Positions 1-12,200 of a stretch of DNA of 64,000 nt are shown here, piece by piece. This DNA is from Anodontia alba (lineage: Eukaryota > Mollusca > Bivalvia > Lucinida > Lucinidae). A program made the position numbers and the translations under genes. The number at the start of each line of letters is the position of its first letter. The first letter of the stretch is position 1. The stretch lies in NCBI GenBank assembly GCA_964016985.1, contig OZ024830.1, forward strand, positions 14,403,033 through 14,467,032, given 5' to 3'. A model generated the notes under the pieces. The model did no database searches, was not told where the DNA came from, and was given only the letters and a program-made list of their open reading frames with translations.

Positions 1-179
1 GAAATGGTAAAATGTGTGCTGAAGGTTAGATTACTTTTTTTTCAGTGGGGTTATTTTGTAATGATGGTAGAGTGGCTGACATTTGTTTCCACCCACACAC
101 GTGGTCCAAACTGGAAAATTCCAGATGAAGAGTTCCCATGGATATGTAAAAGGGTCATGGCAAACGGTAATATATAAAA
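1..179. other. no gene seen
   Basis: AT-rich sequence before the first tandem array. Nothing recognisable. Confidence 0.4.
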
Positions 180-545
180 TTCAAAGTATAATGTTCTTAT
201 AATATATGTGCTTCAAAAATATAATGTTCTTATATGTAATACGTGTTCTTCTAAAGTATAATGTTCTTATATATACTATACGTACTTCTAAAGTATAATG
301 TTCTTATATATACTATACGTACTTCTAAAGTATAATGTTCTTATATAAAAAAAATGTGCTTCTAAAGTATAATGTTCTTAAATATAAGATATGTATTTCT
401 AAAGAATAATGTTCTTATATATAATATATAATACATGTGCTTCTAAAGTATAAAGTTCTTATAACAATATATGTACTTTTAAATTAAAATGTTCTCATAT
501 ATGATATATGCGCTTTGAAAGTATAATGTTCTTATGTATAATATA
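180..545 (+). repeat. AT-rich tandem repeat, unit about 38 bp
   Basis: The phrase AAGTATAATGTTCTTATA recurs roughly every 35-40 bases about ten times, separated by variable TATA-rich spacers. It degrades toward the right end. Confidence 0.85.
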
Positions 546-823
546 TGAACTGGAATGGATACACTTTTAAAGGAATAACCATGATATGAAAATATTTACC
601 TTACTTCTCACTGCAGGCTTATGTTAAAAATAAGAATTTAATCCCATTGTGAGAAAGTTTAAGAGCAGCTTTCAGTTTTGAAAGGGATAAAGTACTTAAG
701 AACTCTTCTCTGCAAAAGCTCTCCCTTTGAAAGATGACAGCAAAAAAAAAAAAAGAAAAGAAAAATCAAATGTATCCATTCGTCTGAAGTTATGCTACCA
801 AGACCAACATAAGTGGTCGCCCC

Positions 824-824
<1 letters not shown>

Positions 825-871
<47 letters not shown>
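825..871. repeat. (CA)n microsatellite
   Basis: About 23 uninterrupted CA units. Confidence 0.95.
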
Positions 872-875
<4 letters not shown>

Positions 876-924
876 GCACTTTAAATGCAAAATCATGAGA
901 TGAAATTAGTGATATGTTTCATAC

Positions 925-1590
925 TATTTACAGAAAATAGGATTTGACATTTCATTCAAAATGTCTCCTCTGGACGCATTGTCTTTGAAGACATTTTAGA
1001 TGAAGCATAAAGTCTTAATTTCTGTGAAAGATAAGAAAATATTCCGCATGTTGCCTGCTTTTATTAATAGTTAGCACCTAAAAGTTTAAAGTTTCCAACA
1101 TCGGAGCCTCTCTGATGTGCTATCACTAATTGCACAGTTTGCAGTTTAATAAACAGTCTGGTTTTATAAATTAGTTGAGGTTTTAAATACAATCATAAAG
1201 ACTCAAATATATTCCATCTATTTTACCCCCACTGAACCCTTACAGTACTAAGCAAAATTATACCAAACAACATTCTAAAATTCATATTTTATTTTTCAGA
1301 GATAACAAAAGTTGACATTTCATGTCAGTTGTCTGCTAGGTAGATGATTCACATGAAATACCAAGTCTTATTTTCTCTGAATTAAAAAATATTAAAGTAT
1401 GCTCAGCTGTAGTTGTGATTGGTGTTTTAAGGGTTACCACTTAGCATGCTGGACAAATATTTCAGCAGATAAAGATATTTTGAAGAAGAAAAAAATAAAT
1501 AATTCTTTCCAGAAAACAGGCTTTGACTTACCTGCAAATTATCTCCAAAGCCAAAACTAGGATGAAATGTCAAGCCTATTTTCTGCAAAA
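925..1590. repeat. cluster of degraded AAAATAGG/TTTGACATTTCATG hairpin MITE copies
   Basis: At least three partial copies (near 930-1030, 1295-1375 and 1505-1590) share the arm sequence of the well-formed hairpin at 6955-7037, in both orientations. Confidence 0.55.
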
Positions 1591-1640
1591 ATATCGCCAG
1601 TTGTTGCAGAGATTAAAGTACAGTTTGTTTGTTTTTACAG

Positions 1641-1813
1641 GTTTTAAGACACCGTTAGGATCATATGCCATAATCGGTATATTTGTTCTGCCACTCTGGC
1701 TCTATGGGATACAGTCAAGCTTCCTAACAGACACGATTAAACTCCACTCTAGCGTGCAATATTTCTTGTGTGTGTTTCTTATTGCTGGAAGAATACTTGG
1801 CTTGATAACAGAG
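1641..1813 (+). CDS. internal coding exon of an unrecognised membrane protein
   Basis: A T-rich tract ending in CAG at 1640 is followed by an open exon that ends in GAG directly before a GTGAGA donor at 1814. The exon takes one base of its first codon from an upstream exon and ends in phase 0. It encodes about 57 residues with two hydrophobic stretches: one around SYAIIGIFVLPLWLYGI, and one around VQYFLCVFLIAGRILGLI. Both look like membrane helices joined by a short polar loop. The frame continues directly into the exon at 6648. I do not recognise the family; small ciliary TMEM proteins were considered without a convincing match. Upstream exons are probably outside the window or unseen in 1-1600. 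The exon call rests on splice signals, phase and amphipathic composition. Confidence 0.55.
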
Positions 1814-2160
1814 GTGAGAAATTTTTGTTTTGTCTGCCAGTATAGGAATTAATTTTATTTTTGTGGATTTTATCAATACGTTAAGTTTGTGTGGGATTCA
1901 CCAACATTTACATATTGATAAAATCCACCGAAAGAACATTTATTTCTTATAATTCTAACTTAAGCATATTTTTGTGGGATACATGAGTAAAATCAAGTTG
2001 ACTCTCATTATCTCAAACACTGATAACTCAAACCAGCTAAAATCAAACTAGATAAAAGGGCAATACAATCGAACTTCAATGGCTCAAACATCTTTGGGCC
2101 CTTGGAAATTTGTTCGAGTTATGGGTAGTTTGAGCCACTGAGGGTTAATCATGGTGCCAG

Positions 2161-2205
2161 GTTGGGTGGGGGGGGGGGCGGCGGTGGTGGGGGGGGGGGG
2201 GGGCA
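2161..2205. repeat. poly-G/GGC low-complexity tract
   Basis: Near-continuous G with GCGGCGGTGG interruptions; a candidate G-quadruplex on the plus strand. Confidence 0.85.
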
Positions 2206-2394
2206 AATGGCGATAATTTAGGAAAATATTTTCAATCTTCTACAGAATATTAGTATGTTGAGTGTACTCATTAGAATCACAAACAGTGTAGACCCTGCTC
2301 CTAAAGGATTCTGTTTGCCACTCCTTTACCACATTTTATAAATATAACTAGGTAGTCAAATTAACTTATTTAATTTTTGGGTAAGTATACTAAA

Positions 2395-2785
2395 ACTGAA
2401 AGTCTACAGATCTGTGATACTGCCATCACTACTATACGCATGTGAAACTTTGATAGTTTTCCAACAGTACGCAAAAAGACTGAACCACTTCCATACAAGC
2501 CGTCAGATTAAGTGGCAAGATAGGATTCCAGACACAGGGCAGGGATGCAGAGTGTACATGTATTCGTCTGGTATTGGCACAATTAAGATGTACCAGCCAA
2601 GTTACCAGATTGCCTGATGACCGCTTTGCAAAGAAAATCCTCAGTGGAGAACTACAAGTGGGAAAACGTTTCCATGGTGGTCCGAAGAAGCGATACAATC
2701 CTCAAAGCCTCCCTTAAAGACTTCAACATACCAGCAGAGTCGCAGGAACAGATTGCACAGGACCGAGCAAAGTGTTTATAAAACC
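2395..2785 (+). pseudogene. decayed LINE reverse-transcriptase C-terminus
   Basis: Reading across frames gives recognisable pieces of a non-LTR retrotransposon tail: LPSLLYACETL, KRLNHFHTSRQIKWQDRIPD, then TRLPDDRFAKKILSGELQVG and GPKKRYN. These match the conserved 'LYxCETW ... RWQDRIPD ... GKR ... KKRYKD' region following LINE RT domains. At least two frameshifts and an internal loss separate the pieces. It has no intact start or stop and no 5' half. It lies in the intron of the small membrane-protein gene. The LINE clade (RTE-, Jockey- or CR1-like) cannot be settled from the fragment. Confidence 0.7.
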
Positions 2786-3094
2786 ATGCCCCCAACTATA
2801 TGCTTACAAAATGCCAACGTTGAAAAGGGGCATAAATCTCACAAAATCAAGCTATTTGTTTTTCAAAATTTAAGCAAGTAATTTACCCTTCAGCTCCAAT
2901 AAGCTCACTAAGTTTCAAGACCCTAGCTCAAGTAGTTATCAAGATAGCTTGCTGATTAGAAAAGCATGACGAACAGATTGACGCAAGGATAAATATATTA
3001 ATGACCCAAAAGCAATATACGCAGCTTCGAAGTCGGGGCATAATAATGGCGTAATAAAATAGACCTATAAATCACCTCTATAGACTTACTGTGG
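2786..3094. other. no gene seen
   Basis: Contains a moderately repetitive-looking stretch around CTAAGTTTCAAGACCCTAG, resembling one near 24410, and a possible GACGAACAGATTGACGCAAG tail. No coding signal. Confidence 0.3.
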
Positions 3095-4174
3095 AAAAAA
3101 AGGTAAGAGAAAAGTCCAGGGAGTGCCACAATCGCACACCGCAGCGCTTCCCAGACACAAAGAGGAAGAGGAAACCGACAAATCCAAACAAGCACAAATC
3201 GAACAAACATACGAAACGCACCAAGACTAGCTCTCTCTTCCCCAAGCGAGGTAATCGCAATGCTAAAAGGACTGAAAAACACAAAAACAAAATGACACAA
3301 GGTAAGACATAAAACAAATCGCCTCGTAGAATAAACCACAATGCAACAAAGAGTAAGACTAACACCGGGACCATCGCCTAAGAACGGTCAGTAGAGTCAA
3401 TCACCGGGGGGGGGGGGGGGGGGGGGGGGCAGGGGGGGCGGTGGTGGCGGGGGGGTTCAAAGCACTTTTACAGCTAGCCAACTTCACCCTGGGTCCCGAT
3501 GCTACTTTTAATACAGAAATACATAAAAAATCGGTTCGCATAAAGGCTCCCAACTCAGTCAATGCATCAAAGCGAAAACTTAAAAATCAAATTAATCACT
3601 ATAATAAACAAAGACGAGTACGCATGGCTAATTCTACTGTATGCCAGAGTAAATGAAAACCAGTAGTTGAACCGGGGCGGGCCAAGCCAAAGACATATCG
3701 TCAAGCCCCAACCCACTGGTTAAAGTTTTACGAAGAGGCCGTCATTGAGTCTGAGGCCCGAACCGCCGTCGTGCAATTAAAGAGTGAAGCATAGTCGTCA
3801 ACAGTGATTGGGTTGACAACTAGGCATGCAGTCTGCCGCATAATATCCAGGCTATAGTCAATTCTTTTATAACGGTTAATAAGTTTTCTGAATTGCTCCG
3901 AAAAGTTAGATTTTCCTACAATTTTTCTAAATTTGTACACTAAGTCACTGTAAAATTCTGGTTCCGATATACCTTGTTGCAGAAGTTTTTCAGACTGACG
4001 CTATATTTTTCTACCAAGGCACTGTGCCTGCGATAAAATTTCTAAAACACCTGACGAAGTTTAAAATAACGGTAGCTCTGCCTAAGAAGTTTAGCAGTAA
4101 GGGCTTTATTACGGTAGTTAAAATCACTAAGATTTGAAGAAGCTCTGGCGAATCTAATAAGTTGAGATATGTAT
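3095..4174 (-). mobile_element. PLE copy A: 3' UTR plus C-terminal RT-protein remnant
   Basis: The sense strand runs right to left. It starts within the RT C-terminal region (ISQLIRFARASSNL), crosses a TAG and a one-base frameshift, gives VGKSNFSEQFRKLINRYKR and ends at MTASS-stop near 3728. About 630 bases of 3' UTR follow, to the shared family end (CTCTTACC plus T-run, plus-strand 3095-3110). Similarity to the long copy at 32132-34940 stops at 4174, so this is a 5'-truncated insertion. The G-run at 3404-3460 is a large expansion of a 6-base G-run in sister copies. Non-functional. Confidence 0.8.
3404..3456. repeat. expanded poly-G tract inside PLE copy A
   Basis: More than 40 G-rich bases replace the CCGGGGGG found at the same 3' UTR position of copy H (35711). 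Strong G-quadruplex potential. Confidence 0.85.
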
Positions 4175-5510
4175 TTTATGCTGGTGCAAGTAGAATAGCT
4201 GAGTTGTTTTTCATCAAGATAAAGCAATTTAACATACACTGAGGTTAGTACCTACATGTGTGATGACTATACTTGACTTTATAGAAGACCCTGAAAATGC
4301 TGCAATGGTCTTTTGCCATGAAAACATAATCAGGTGTCATCTTACTGATGTATTTCATACGTGTCATGACATAGGCTTTCAAAGTGAAATATGAAAATAT
4401 CCTGAACGATATTTCATTCAAAACACGTTTGAGCTCTGCTGTAATAACCTCAGTATTGGGACAAACAGATCAGTGAAGACAGTGATGATCCAAATTCGGA
4501 TATCATTTTTTGTCGGGATATCATTTTTGTCGCATACAGCTTTTCAAAATCAATTCGTGCATAAAGTTGTAATAAAATCCGTTAAATGCAACTAAAAGCA
4601 TCACGGTGAAATAAAACACCGGTAGACATTCTAATGCACATATATGAGACAGAATATAGATACACATACATCCAGTGGGAAGACACAATACCCCACCACT
4701 ATCATGTGGCAGTTTTTAAGGTGAACGTGCCCTCTATGGGAAAGTTTAAAACCTTTAAAAACCTTTAATTTACTTGAAATCCTTTAAAACCTTTAATTTA
4801 ACTGAAAAACCTATAAAGACCTGTATTTTATGAAGAAAGCATTTATTTTTAGCCAATTATTTGTGTTGTGTCACATTCAGAAATGATGATCGTTATAGTT
4901 TGCTATCATGTAAATTTTTGATGTCTGCAAATGACAAAACAGCAATCTGAGACAACAGATGATCCAGTTGTGAAGAAAACAGAATGTAAACTGGTGAATT
5001 CATGGCAGTGTTTGCCATGATGGCAGGTTTTAACGGCATGGAATCTGGAAGTGCGGAGGGAAAATTAACCGTTTTTTTCTCTTTATTTTGTTGAAAACTT
5101 CGCCAGAAAAACCTTTAATTGACCAAAAATAGCCTTTATAAAAAAAACTTTATTTTAAAAAGACCCTGCTAGGGGACCTGAGTGAATGGCAGAACTGGAG
5201 ATTTAGCTGCTATGTTTCACAAGGGAGACAATTTTTTCTTGTACACCAGTCCCCTTCTGAAAAGCCCTGTACTCCGTAAGGGAGCAGTGTTTTCCTTATA
5301 GAGCAGACCTTTTTAGGAGCCAGAAGCAATTTGACAGTTCTTTCCTCGGAAAGTGTATCTGTTCCCCATAAACAGATTTTGCTGTTACTTAAGGCAGATT
5401 CAGGATTCTGGGTCTACACTGTTTCTCTGCGGGACGCAAGGCGTAAACGGTTCAAACTTCCTGAGGGGGTTTAAACAATGTACTTACTCTTAGTGTTTGG
5501 CTAAAATAAC
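4175..5510. other. no gene seen; AACCTTTAA-rich stretch
   Basis: AAACCTTTAA-like phrases recur at 4745-4830 and 5108-5155. The remainder appears unique. No plausible exon found. Confidence 0.35.
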
Positions 5511-5514
5511 AGGT

Positions 5515-5600
5515 CTAAGCAAATAGTATAGACCATGATCAGATGCTGCAGAGTGCAGTGCCTGGTAATGGTCTACCCTGTTTGCCACTCTTCCAGCATT
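5515..5600. repeat. degraded GATCAGA/CTGATC hairpin MITE
   Basis: Carries the family phrases GTATAGACCATGATCAGATG and GTCTACCCTGTTTGCCACTC around a weak stem. Same family as the perfect hairpin at 22160-22240. Confidence 0.55.
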
Positions 5601-6340
5601 TTTCGATGCATTCACAGGTAGGAACATGGTCTTGTGAAGTTTTGTAGAAGTACCAGGTAAAGGTTAAGGTGTGTGAATATTCTGGGCAAAGAATCAAACC
5701 GGTCTTAAGGACCACCTATATGAAGCAATCACCATCTTAAAAGGCCACTATATCAGATCCCATTAAAGGTAAAGATGTAGATATTTTCCTGTATTAAGCA
5801 AGCGCATGTCTTAAGCAGACGCTGTTGGCTTTCTCATAGGTGCTTGGTTAACACAGGTATGACTGTACAGTATCCAAAATTTATGATGAACATTAATTTT
5901 TAGTATAACAGGGGTTCGACTGAACCCCACGATTCTCCTCTGGATCTGCCCCTGAGGAACAGTGTTTCTCTTCTTGGCTGCATTGTATACTTTTAGCCCC
6001 CTACTGGCTAAAGCAGTTAATAAGTAAGTCTTGTTCCCCAGTAGAGACAAATCAAATAAAATGTCAAGCCCTTTAGTCTGGGGAAAATAAGAAAAATGTA
6101 TTTTTGATTGAGTCTACTGCCCGCCACACAACCGTATTTTCATTTCCTGGCAATAACTTTAGTAAATATGAATGGATTTTCACCAAACTTGGTGTGTGCT
6201 GTGATATTGTAAGGATCTGGTATGGGAATGCGAATGTTCTAATTTTTTTCAGTTTTTGACAGAGTTGTCTGCCCACCATACAACAGTTGCGGCGTATTAT
6301 CGTTTCACGTTTTCATTTTTTTTTCAGATAAAGTGAAAGT

Positions 6341-6517
6341 CATCTCAGCAAACACAACATTGCAGCAAGGCTGTTTTGATGTTGCCTTGATGTCACATAT
6401 TAAAATATTAGCAAACACATAACATTACAACAAGGCTGTTTTGACATTGCTGCAATGTCATGACATTGTGGCGATGTCAAAACAACCATGTTGCTTGGTT
6501 GTTTGTTTGCTGAGATG
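6341..6517. mobile_element. MITE with CATCTCAGCAAACA terminal inverted repeats
   Basis: The left end CATCTCAGCAAACA and right end TGTTTGCTGAGATG are inverted. Inner arms also pair (CAAGGCTGTTTTGA with TCAAAACAACCATG). About 177 bp, non-coding, close upstream of the last exon at 6648. Confidence 0.6.
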
Positions 6518-6647
6518 CAATGACTTTAATGAAATGTATTATTTGCAATTGTTATCTCAGAATTGTTTGAGGCTATTTCCAGTTTCACCACATATCATTA
6601 GTGGGATAACACACTGTGCTTTATGGTGCTTTTTTTCTTCTTTTCAG

Positions 6648-6713
6648 GTATTTTTCATCTGGCAACATATCAAAGGAATGCTATTGGAGCAGGAAAAGTT
6701 AGATGAGAAGTAG
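6648..6713 (+). CDS. terminal coding exon of the same unrecognised membrane protein
   Basis: A strong pyrimidine tract and CAG acceptor end at 6647. The exon opens in phase 0, matching the phase-0 donor at 1813, and encodes 21 residues (VFFIWQHIKGMLLEQEKLDE plus K) before a TAG stop. The start is hydrophobic and may finish the second membrane helix of the previous exon. The tail is charged, as expected for a cytosolic C-terminus. The intron would be about 4.8 kb and contains a decayed LINE, one PLE copy and MITEs. No AATAAA lies close after the stop; one occurs near 7485. Function unknown. Confidence 0.5.
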   Translation, partial: VFFIWQHIKGMLLEQEKLDEK

Positions 6714-6954
6714 ACATCTTCTTGATGTTATTCAGGTCTTTCGTAGCTCTAGATAAAATACCTTTCTTCCAATGAAACACTTTTGATATGTTTCATTATT
6801 TCTTTATGAAAACAAATTTTGCATTTTGCCCATTAGAATTGTACAAGTACTCACACATACATTTTTGTGGAGAACTGAGAAAAACGTTTAATACTTACCA
6901 TGCTATGGACGCATTGAAATCAGACGATAAACTGGTCATATTTTTCTCATATTG

Positions 6955-7037
6955 TTTAGAAAATAGGATCTGACACTTCGTGCAAAGTATCTCCAAAGGA
7001 GACAGTTTGCATGAAATGTCAAATCCTATTTTCTAAG
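6955..7037. repeat. 83-bp near-perfect hairpin MITE (GAAAATAGG family)
   Basis: Arms GAAAATAGGATCTGACA and TGTCAAATCCTATTTTC pair and extend inward to TCTCC/GGAGA around an AAAG loop. Partial copies occur at 925-1590 and 48600-48690. Confidence 0.8.
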
Positions 7038-7106
7038 AAAAAATAAGAAAGATATTTCAAAATGTCGTCTGCTGAAACTATTACCCAGCATGCTAAGTGT
7101 TAGCAT

Positions 7107-7297
7107 GAAAACATGCCTATATAATTCCGACCCCCTTAAACCCCACTTTTATATAGTAAAACTGGGGTTTACAGGGGTATACATTATTTTTCTAATATAT
7201 GTTTTGAGCAGGAATTTGAAAAGATCATAGTTTTTTATCTGAAAATTTTCAGTTTTTGGAGGTGCAATTTTCTATATATTTGAATAGGCGTGTTTTC
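7107..7297. mobile_element. MITE family M1, copy 1 (TIR GAAAACATGCCTAT)
   Basis: Ends GAAAACATGCCTAT and ATAGGCGTGTTTTC are inverted. The interior carries the family's AACCCCA(C/G)TTTTATATAG block. Unlike copies 2 and 3 it lacks the central GTACTCGTTAGAACC hairpin. Confidence 0.7.
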
Positions 7298-7380
7298 GTA
7301 ATGATTGCTTTTGTAGATACAGAGAAGATATATTTCTGTCCTGTACCATTCTGTAGAAAATAACATCATAAATATAGCAT

Positions 7381-8928
7381 CCCCACGTATGAAAGGCGGA
7401 CACCGTCAAAAGTTCTATGTGCGAACAAAATAAGCGAATTTGAAATGAACTGAAGCAGTTTCATTGGAAACAACTCATCTAATCAAATAAATCAATAACT
7501 TGTTAAATAATACAATCAAAGATACCATATAAAATATAGAAATGCTACAAATAAAATGATATGGAACGGGAAGTCAATTAATATTTTGTCAGACAAAGCG
7601 TCATGCACTTTTGCCAGATGAAACAAAGCTTTTTTCATAACTACTATAAGCCGGTAACATAAATGGTCGAATCGAAAATTCATAACCCAGGTCAAAGGAA
7701 ACACCAAAATAATCTATCAATCATCTAAAGTCAACGGGTTAATAGGATAGTTTAAGTTAGGAAGGGTTATTCCTTTTGTCATTTGCCTGGATTAATCAGA
7801 AAAATGCCGGGACTAAATTCCGGGACCATATATTTAAATGTCTGACAGTGAATCTTAAGTTTGGAATATTTTTCTGATTTTGGCACGAGTACTCCTTAGA
7901 TCCTAAGACATCATGGGAGACATCATGATCTAGTCAATCCCTACAATGTGGCAGTTTCCAGAATTGTTTCTGATGTTTTTGCCAGTGACGTGCAATAAGT
8001 ACTTCCCAAATCCCGGACATACGCTTCTACCGATATATCCTTCGTTCAGGCCTATGGGCATGGTGGACGAAGCTTGCTTACCAAGTAATGCTTACTATCC
8101 GCGGACGCCTGATTACACCCTTTGTTCTGGGGTCCATGTCTGTTGGTATGAACATTCTGATTCGTCATTCGTTTATGGATTTATGAGTTTGGATTACGGC
8201 TTTGGTACCATAAACGCAACTACATCCTAAGCTTTAAACTGTACATTCTGATTAATCCCGGCAAATACCATTATCCGAGTGTTTGCGGGACGTTTTGCTC
8301 CACGCGACAGCAGGCCAAATTTCTTTGAAATTTTCCATTATTTCGAAGATTTAAAATTATGATGCATTTTGCCAGCGAGTAACTGTATCATGGGTTCTAT
8401 GTTCTAACATTCAAACAATCACACTCAAGCCGCCTCACTACAGCCTGCGTTTGGTCAGGCACATGTAAGATAGGGTGGGATCTACCTGACCACACCCTTA
8501 CACCTATTCATATGCACCAGGCCTCCAACGCCCCAGTTCAGCCCAACCCTTCCTAATTAAACTATCCTACAAATCCGCTGACTTAAGATGATTGGCAGAT
8601 TGTTTTGGTATTTCATTAGACAGGTTTATGGATTCTGATTGGCACGATTTATGTAACAAGCTTGTATTATCTAAGAAAAACAAGCTTTGTTTCGTTTGGC
8701 GAAGTGATGCCTCGTCTAACAAAGTGTAGTTTGAGTTCACGTTATAGATTATTTTGTTTCTTGCTTTTCTTTCTCATTTTATTTGCAATCTTTGAATATG
8801 TCATTTGAAAAGTTATCGTTTAATTTGATTTGATGAGTTGTTTCATTTGAAAATGCTTTAGTTTATTTCAAAATCGCTCATTTTGTTCGCAAACAGAACT
8901 TTTGACGGTTTCTGCTTTCCATACCCAG
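7381..8928. mobile_element. foldback element FB1 with about 390-bp inverted arms
   Basis: The left arm (7381-7770) and right arm (8545-8928) are diverged inverted repeats. CCGTCAAAAGTTCTATGTGC on the left pairs with the right-arm GAACTTTTGACGG region. CTTCCTAA...AACTATCCTA on the right mirrors TAGGATAGTTTAAGTTAGG on the left. The core holds a PLE lineage-2 fragment (7912-8235). No transposase seen. Confidence 0.65.
7912..8235 (+). mobile_element. PLE lineage 2, C-terminal and 3' flank fragment (copy 1)
   Basis: Read in the frame R-H-H-D-L-V-N-P-Y-N-V-A-V-S-R-I-V-S, it ends at a TAA near 7999. This matches the C-terminal tail of a Penelope-like RT lineage distinct from copy A. About 230 bases of shared 3' sequence follow. 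The same stretch recurs inverted at 27840-28145 (19.6 kb away) and, diverged, at 28818-29062. Confidence 0.6.
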
Positions 8929-9254
8929 GTTTACATAAGAAAATATCCAGTGATCTTGCACTCTGACCATTTCTGTGATGTTTACTTACGTTTTGCGTAA
9001 TCTGATATATCAGTTGTGTTCCAGCCTTTAAATAGCCTGTTTCAGGAAAACAGGTTTTGAATGTTTAGTTTCAAACTTATATTTACTTTAACAGAAATGA
9101 TCATAGTTGCTAAAAAAACTTTACTACTCCCATTTTGACTGTAAAAATCATTCTAAATTTTGTAACTGATATTCAGTGTACGTTACAAAATGTTCATGGG
9201 CCTGCAAGCAGCTGTACGCCAATGAAAAATATTTACAGATTTACAGATTATAAG

Positions 9255-12200
9255 ATAATGAAAGGGGATGGGGGTGAGTTCCATAAGGCCATTTTTCTGC
9301 TCCTTAATAAAAGTCTTTATTTTTGCTGATACATTACTTATAGTATCCCACTTCCTAAACAAGTATTGATTTTGCAACGTAAACCCTAGTTTTGGAGTAA
9401 CATGATGTGGGTGGGGTAATTCAGTATGAACCTGAGGTACCAAATTTTAAATACCGTTTCTCTTTTAAAATATATCACATCTAGTTATGCCTTCTTTTGT
9501 TTGTAAGACAAATGTCATAGGTAATATCTTATCTTATTAACCCACCTTTAAAGATAAAAAAATACTTCTGCATCATCTCTTTTATGAAAATCTTCATTTT
9601 TTGTTAATTTTGCATCTTGTAATTCAATAAAATCTAGCCTTTCTCCGGATCTGAAAGATGAACTGTTTCGAAACTTATCTTAATACATTAGGATAGGGCA
9701 AAGAGATAATTAAGTTTTGGTGACCTTGACCTTATTTTCAAGGCCAAATGGGCTTCGTTGGTTCGTCAAAAAAGCAGGTGCCTAAAAGACTATTTTTTAT
9801 GTTACTTAACCGAAGTCTTCATTTTTTCCTTATATATTGCCTATAATTTGTTTAGCTCATCAGAAGACGAAGTGCTCATAGTGAGCTATTGTGCTCAATC
9901 GAAGTCCGTCGTGCGTCGTCTTTTGTCCGTCGTGCCTCGTGATGTGTCAACATTTTGCCATAAATGACAACATCTCTTACACCCCTAGACTAATTTCAAT
10001 CAAACTTCATATGCATGTTGCCTAGGTGACTCTCTATCAAAAACATTAAAATTGTTCTACATCAATGAATAAGATGGCCCCCAGAGCTAAAACTAGAAAA
10101 ACATCTTTAAATGACAGCTCCTCCTGTATCATTGAGCAGGTTTGAATCAAACTTGACAGGAATGTTGCCTAAGTGTCTCACTACCAAAATAGCTAAAATT
10201 GTTCCACATCAATAACAAGATGACCGCCAGAGCTAAAATTAGAAAAAAATCTTTAAATGACAGCCCCGCTTCTCCTATATCATTGGACCAATTTGAATCA
10301 AACTTGACAGACATGTTGCCTATGTGTCTCTCTACCAAAATAGCTAAAATGGTATCGCTCTAATGAACAATATGGCCCACAGAACCATAAATAGAAACAT
10401 CTTTAAATGACAACATTAAAACCTTTGTCCAGTTTCGATCAAACTTGACAAGAATGTTGCCTTGGTGACTCTCTACTAAAATAGATTAAATGGTTCTGCT
10501 CCAATGAACAAGATGGACACAGAGCACAAACCAGAAAATCTTTAAAAGGCAATTACTGCTACACCCTTGGGCCAATTTCAATCAAACACTTGATAGCTTG
10601 ATACAGCTTAATAACAGTTAAGTTGAGTCAGACCATGAAACTTAGGTGAGTGGTTAGGAATATATTAGCCCTCTAGAAGCATTTTGGTTTTACAACGTAA
10701 GCTACATATCTGGAGTAACATAATCATGAAAGTGGGTGGGGTAATTAAATAACCTAACGTATTATACAAAAAAGTACGAACCTAAAGCCTATAAACTGTC
10801 TGTCTCTTTAAAAAGTTGACACATCCAGTTATATCAACTTCCATTTGATGGACTAATTCCTCAGTTAGTATCCTGTTTTAAATTTTTGATTGAAACTGGT
10901 CAAAGGATTTAGGAGTTTTTTTTTAGCTCTGGTGGTCATCTTGTTCATTGGAGCGGAGCTGTTTTAGCTATTTTGTAGAGAGTCACCTAGCAACATCCTT
11001 GTGCAGTTTGAATAAGCAATGGCCTTGTGAAGTATGATTGAAATTTCCAAAATGTTTAGGAGGATTTGTAATGTAGTTTTAGCGCTGCTGGCCATCTTGT
11101 TCATTGGAGCGAAACTGTTTTAGCTTCTTTAGTAGAGAGACACCGTGGCAACATTCTTGTGAAGTTTGATTAAATTGGCCCAATGATACGGGAGGAGTTG
11201 TCATTTAAAGTGTTTGTCTATTTTGAACTCTCGCAGCTGTCTTGTTCATTGGAGCAGAACTGTTTCAACTGTTTTGGTAGAGAGACACCTAGGCAAGATG
11301 CCTGTGAAGTCTGATTGAAATTGGCTCAATGATATAAGAGAAGTCGTCATTTATAAATGTTTCTGCTTTAAGCTCTGGCAGCCATCTTGTTCATTGGAGC
11401 AAAACCTTTTTAGCTGTTTTAGTAATGAGTCACTAAAGCAACATTCCTGTAAAGTTCGACTGAAATTGAATCAATGGTGTAGGAGGAGTTATCATTTATT
11501 TTTTTCTATTTTTAGCAATGGCGGCCATTATGTTTATTGGTATGGAACAGTTTTACGTAGAGAGTCATATAGGCAATATTTCTGTGGTTTGACTTAAATT
11601 GGCCCTGAGGTGTAAGAGAAATTATCATTTACGGCAAATTGTTTATGCAGCACGATGCACGACGGACGTTAACCGATCACAATTTAGCTCACAATGAGCT
11701 CTGGAGAGCTAAGAAGATATGATAAGCAATATATTAGGAGAAAATAAAGACTTTTGCTAAGTAACATAGAAAACAGTCTTACAGGTACCTGCTCTTTTGA
11801 AAATTGTACAGCCTATGTGACCTTGAAAATAAGGTCAAGGTCACCAAAACTTAGTCATCTCTTTGCCCTATCCCAATGTTGTATTCAGGTAAGTTTCAAA
11901 ATATTCACCATTCAGTTCCAGAGAAAGGCTAGATTTTATTGAAATACAAGATGCAAAATTAAAAAAAAAATGAAGATTTTCATAACAGAGAAGCTGCAGA
12001 TGCAATATTGCAATATTTTTCTTTAAAGGTGAGTTAGCTTTTAGTATTGCGATTACCTCGCTTGGGGAAGAGAGAGCTAATCTTAGTGCTTTTCGTACGT
12101 TTGTTCGGTTTGTGCTTGTTTAGATTTGTCGGTTTCCTCTTCCTCTTGGGGTCTGGGAAGGGCTGCAGTTTGTGATTGTGGCATTCCCTGGACTTTTCTT

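Noticed and set aside
3690..3760. SECIS element candidate near the PLE stop codon (ATGA ... TTGAC with GGCCTC/GGGGCT pairing)
   Set aside because: Helix too short and interrupted, it overlaps the stop codon, and there is no clear AA apical loop.
7946..8230. 94-codon plus-strand frame, also inverted near 28000
   Set aside because: Out of frame with the PLE tail (which stops near 7999); it is 3' flanking sequence of a repeated element.
9960..11640. possible CRISPR-like direct repeats
   Set aside because: 145-bp diverged units without spacers, in opposed blocks, in eukaryotic DNA; part of a foldback element.
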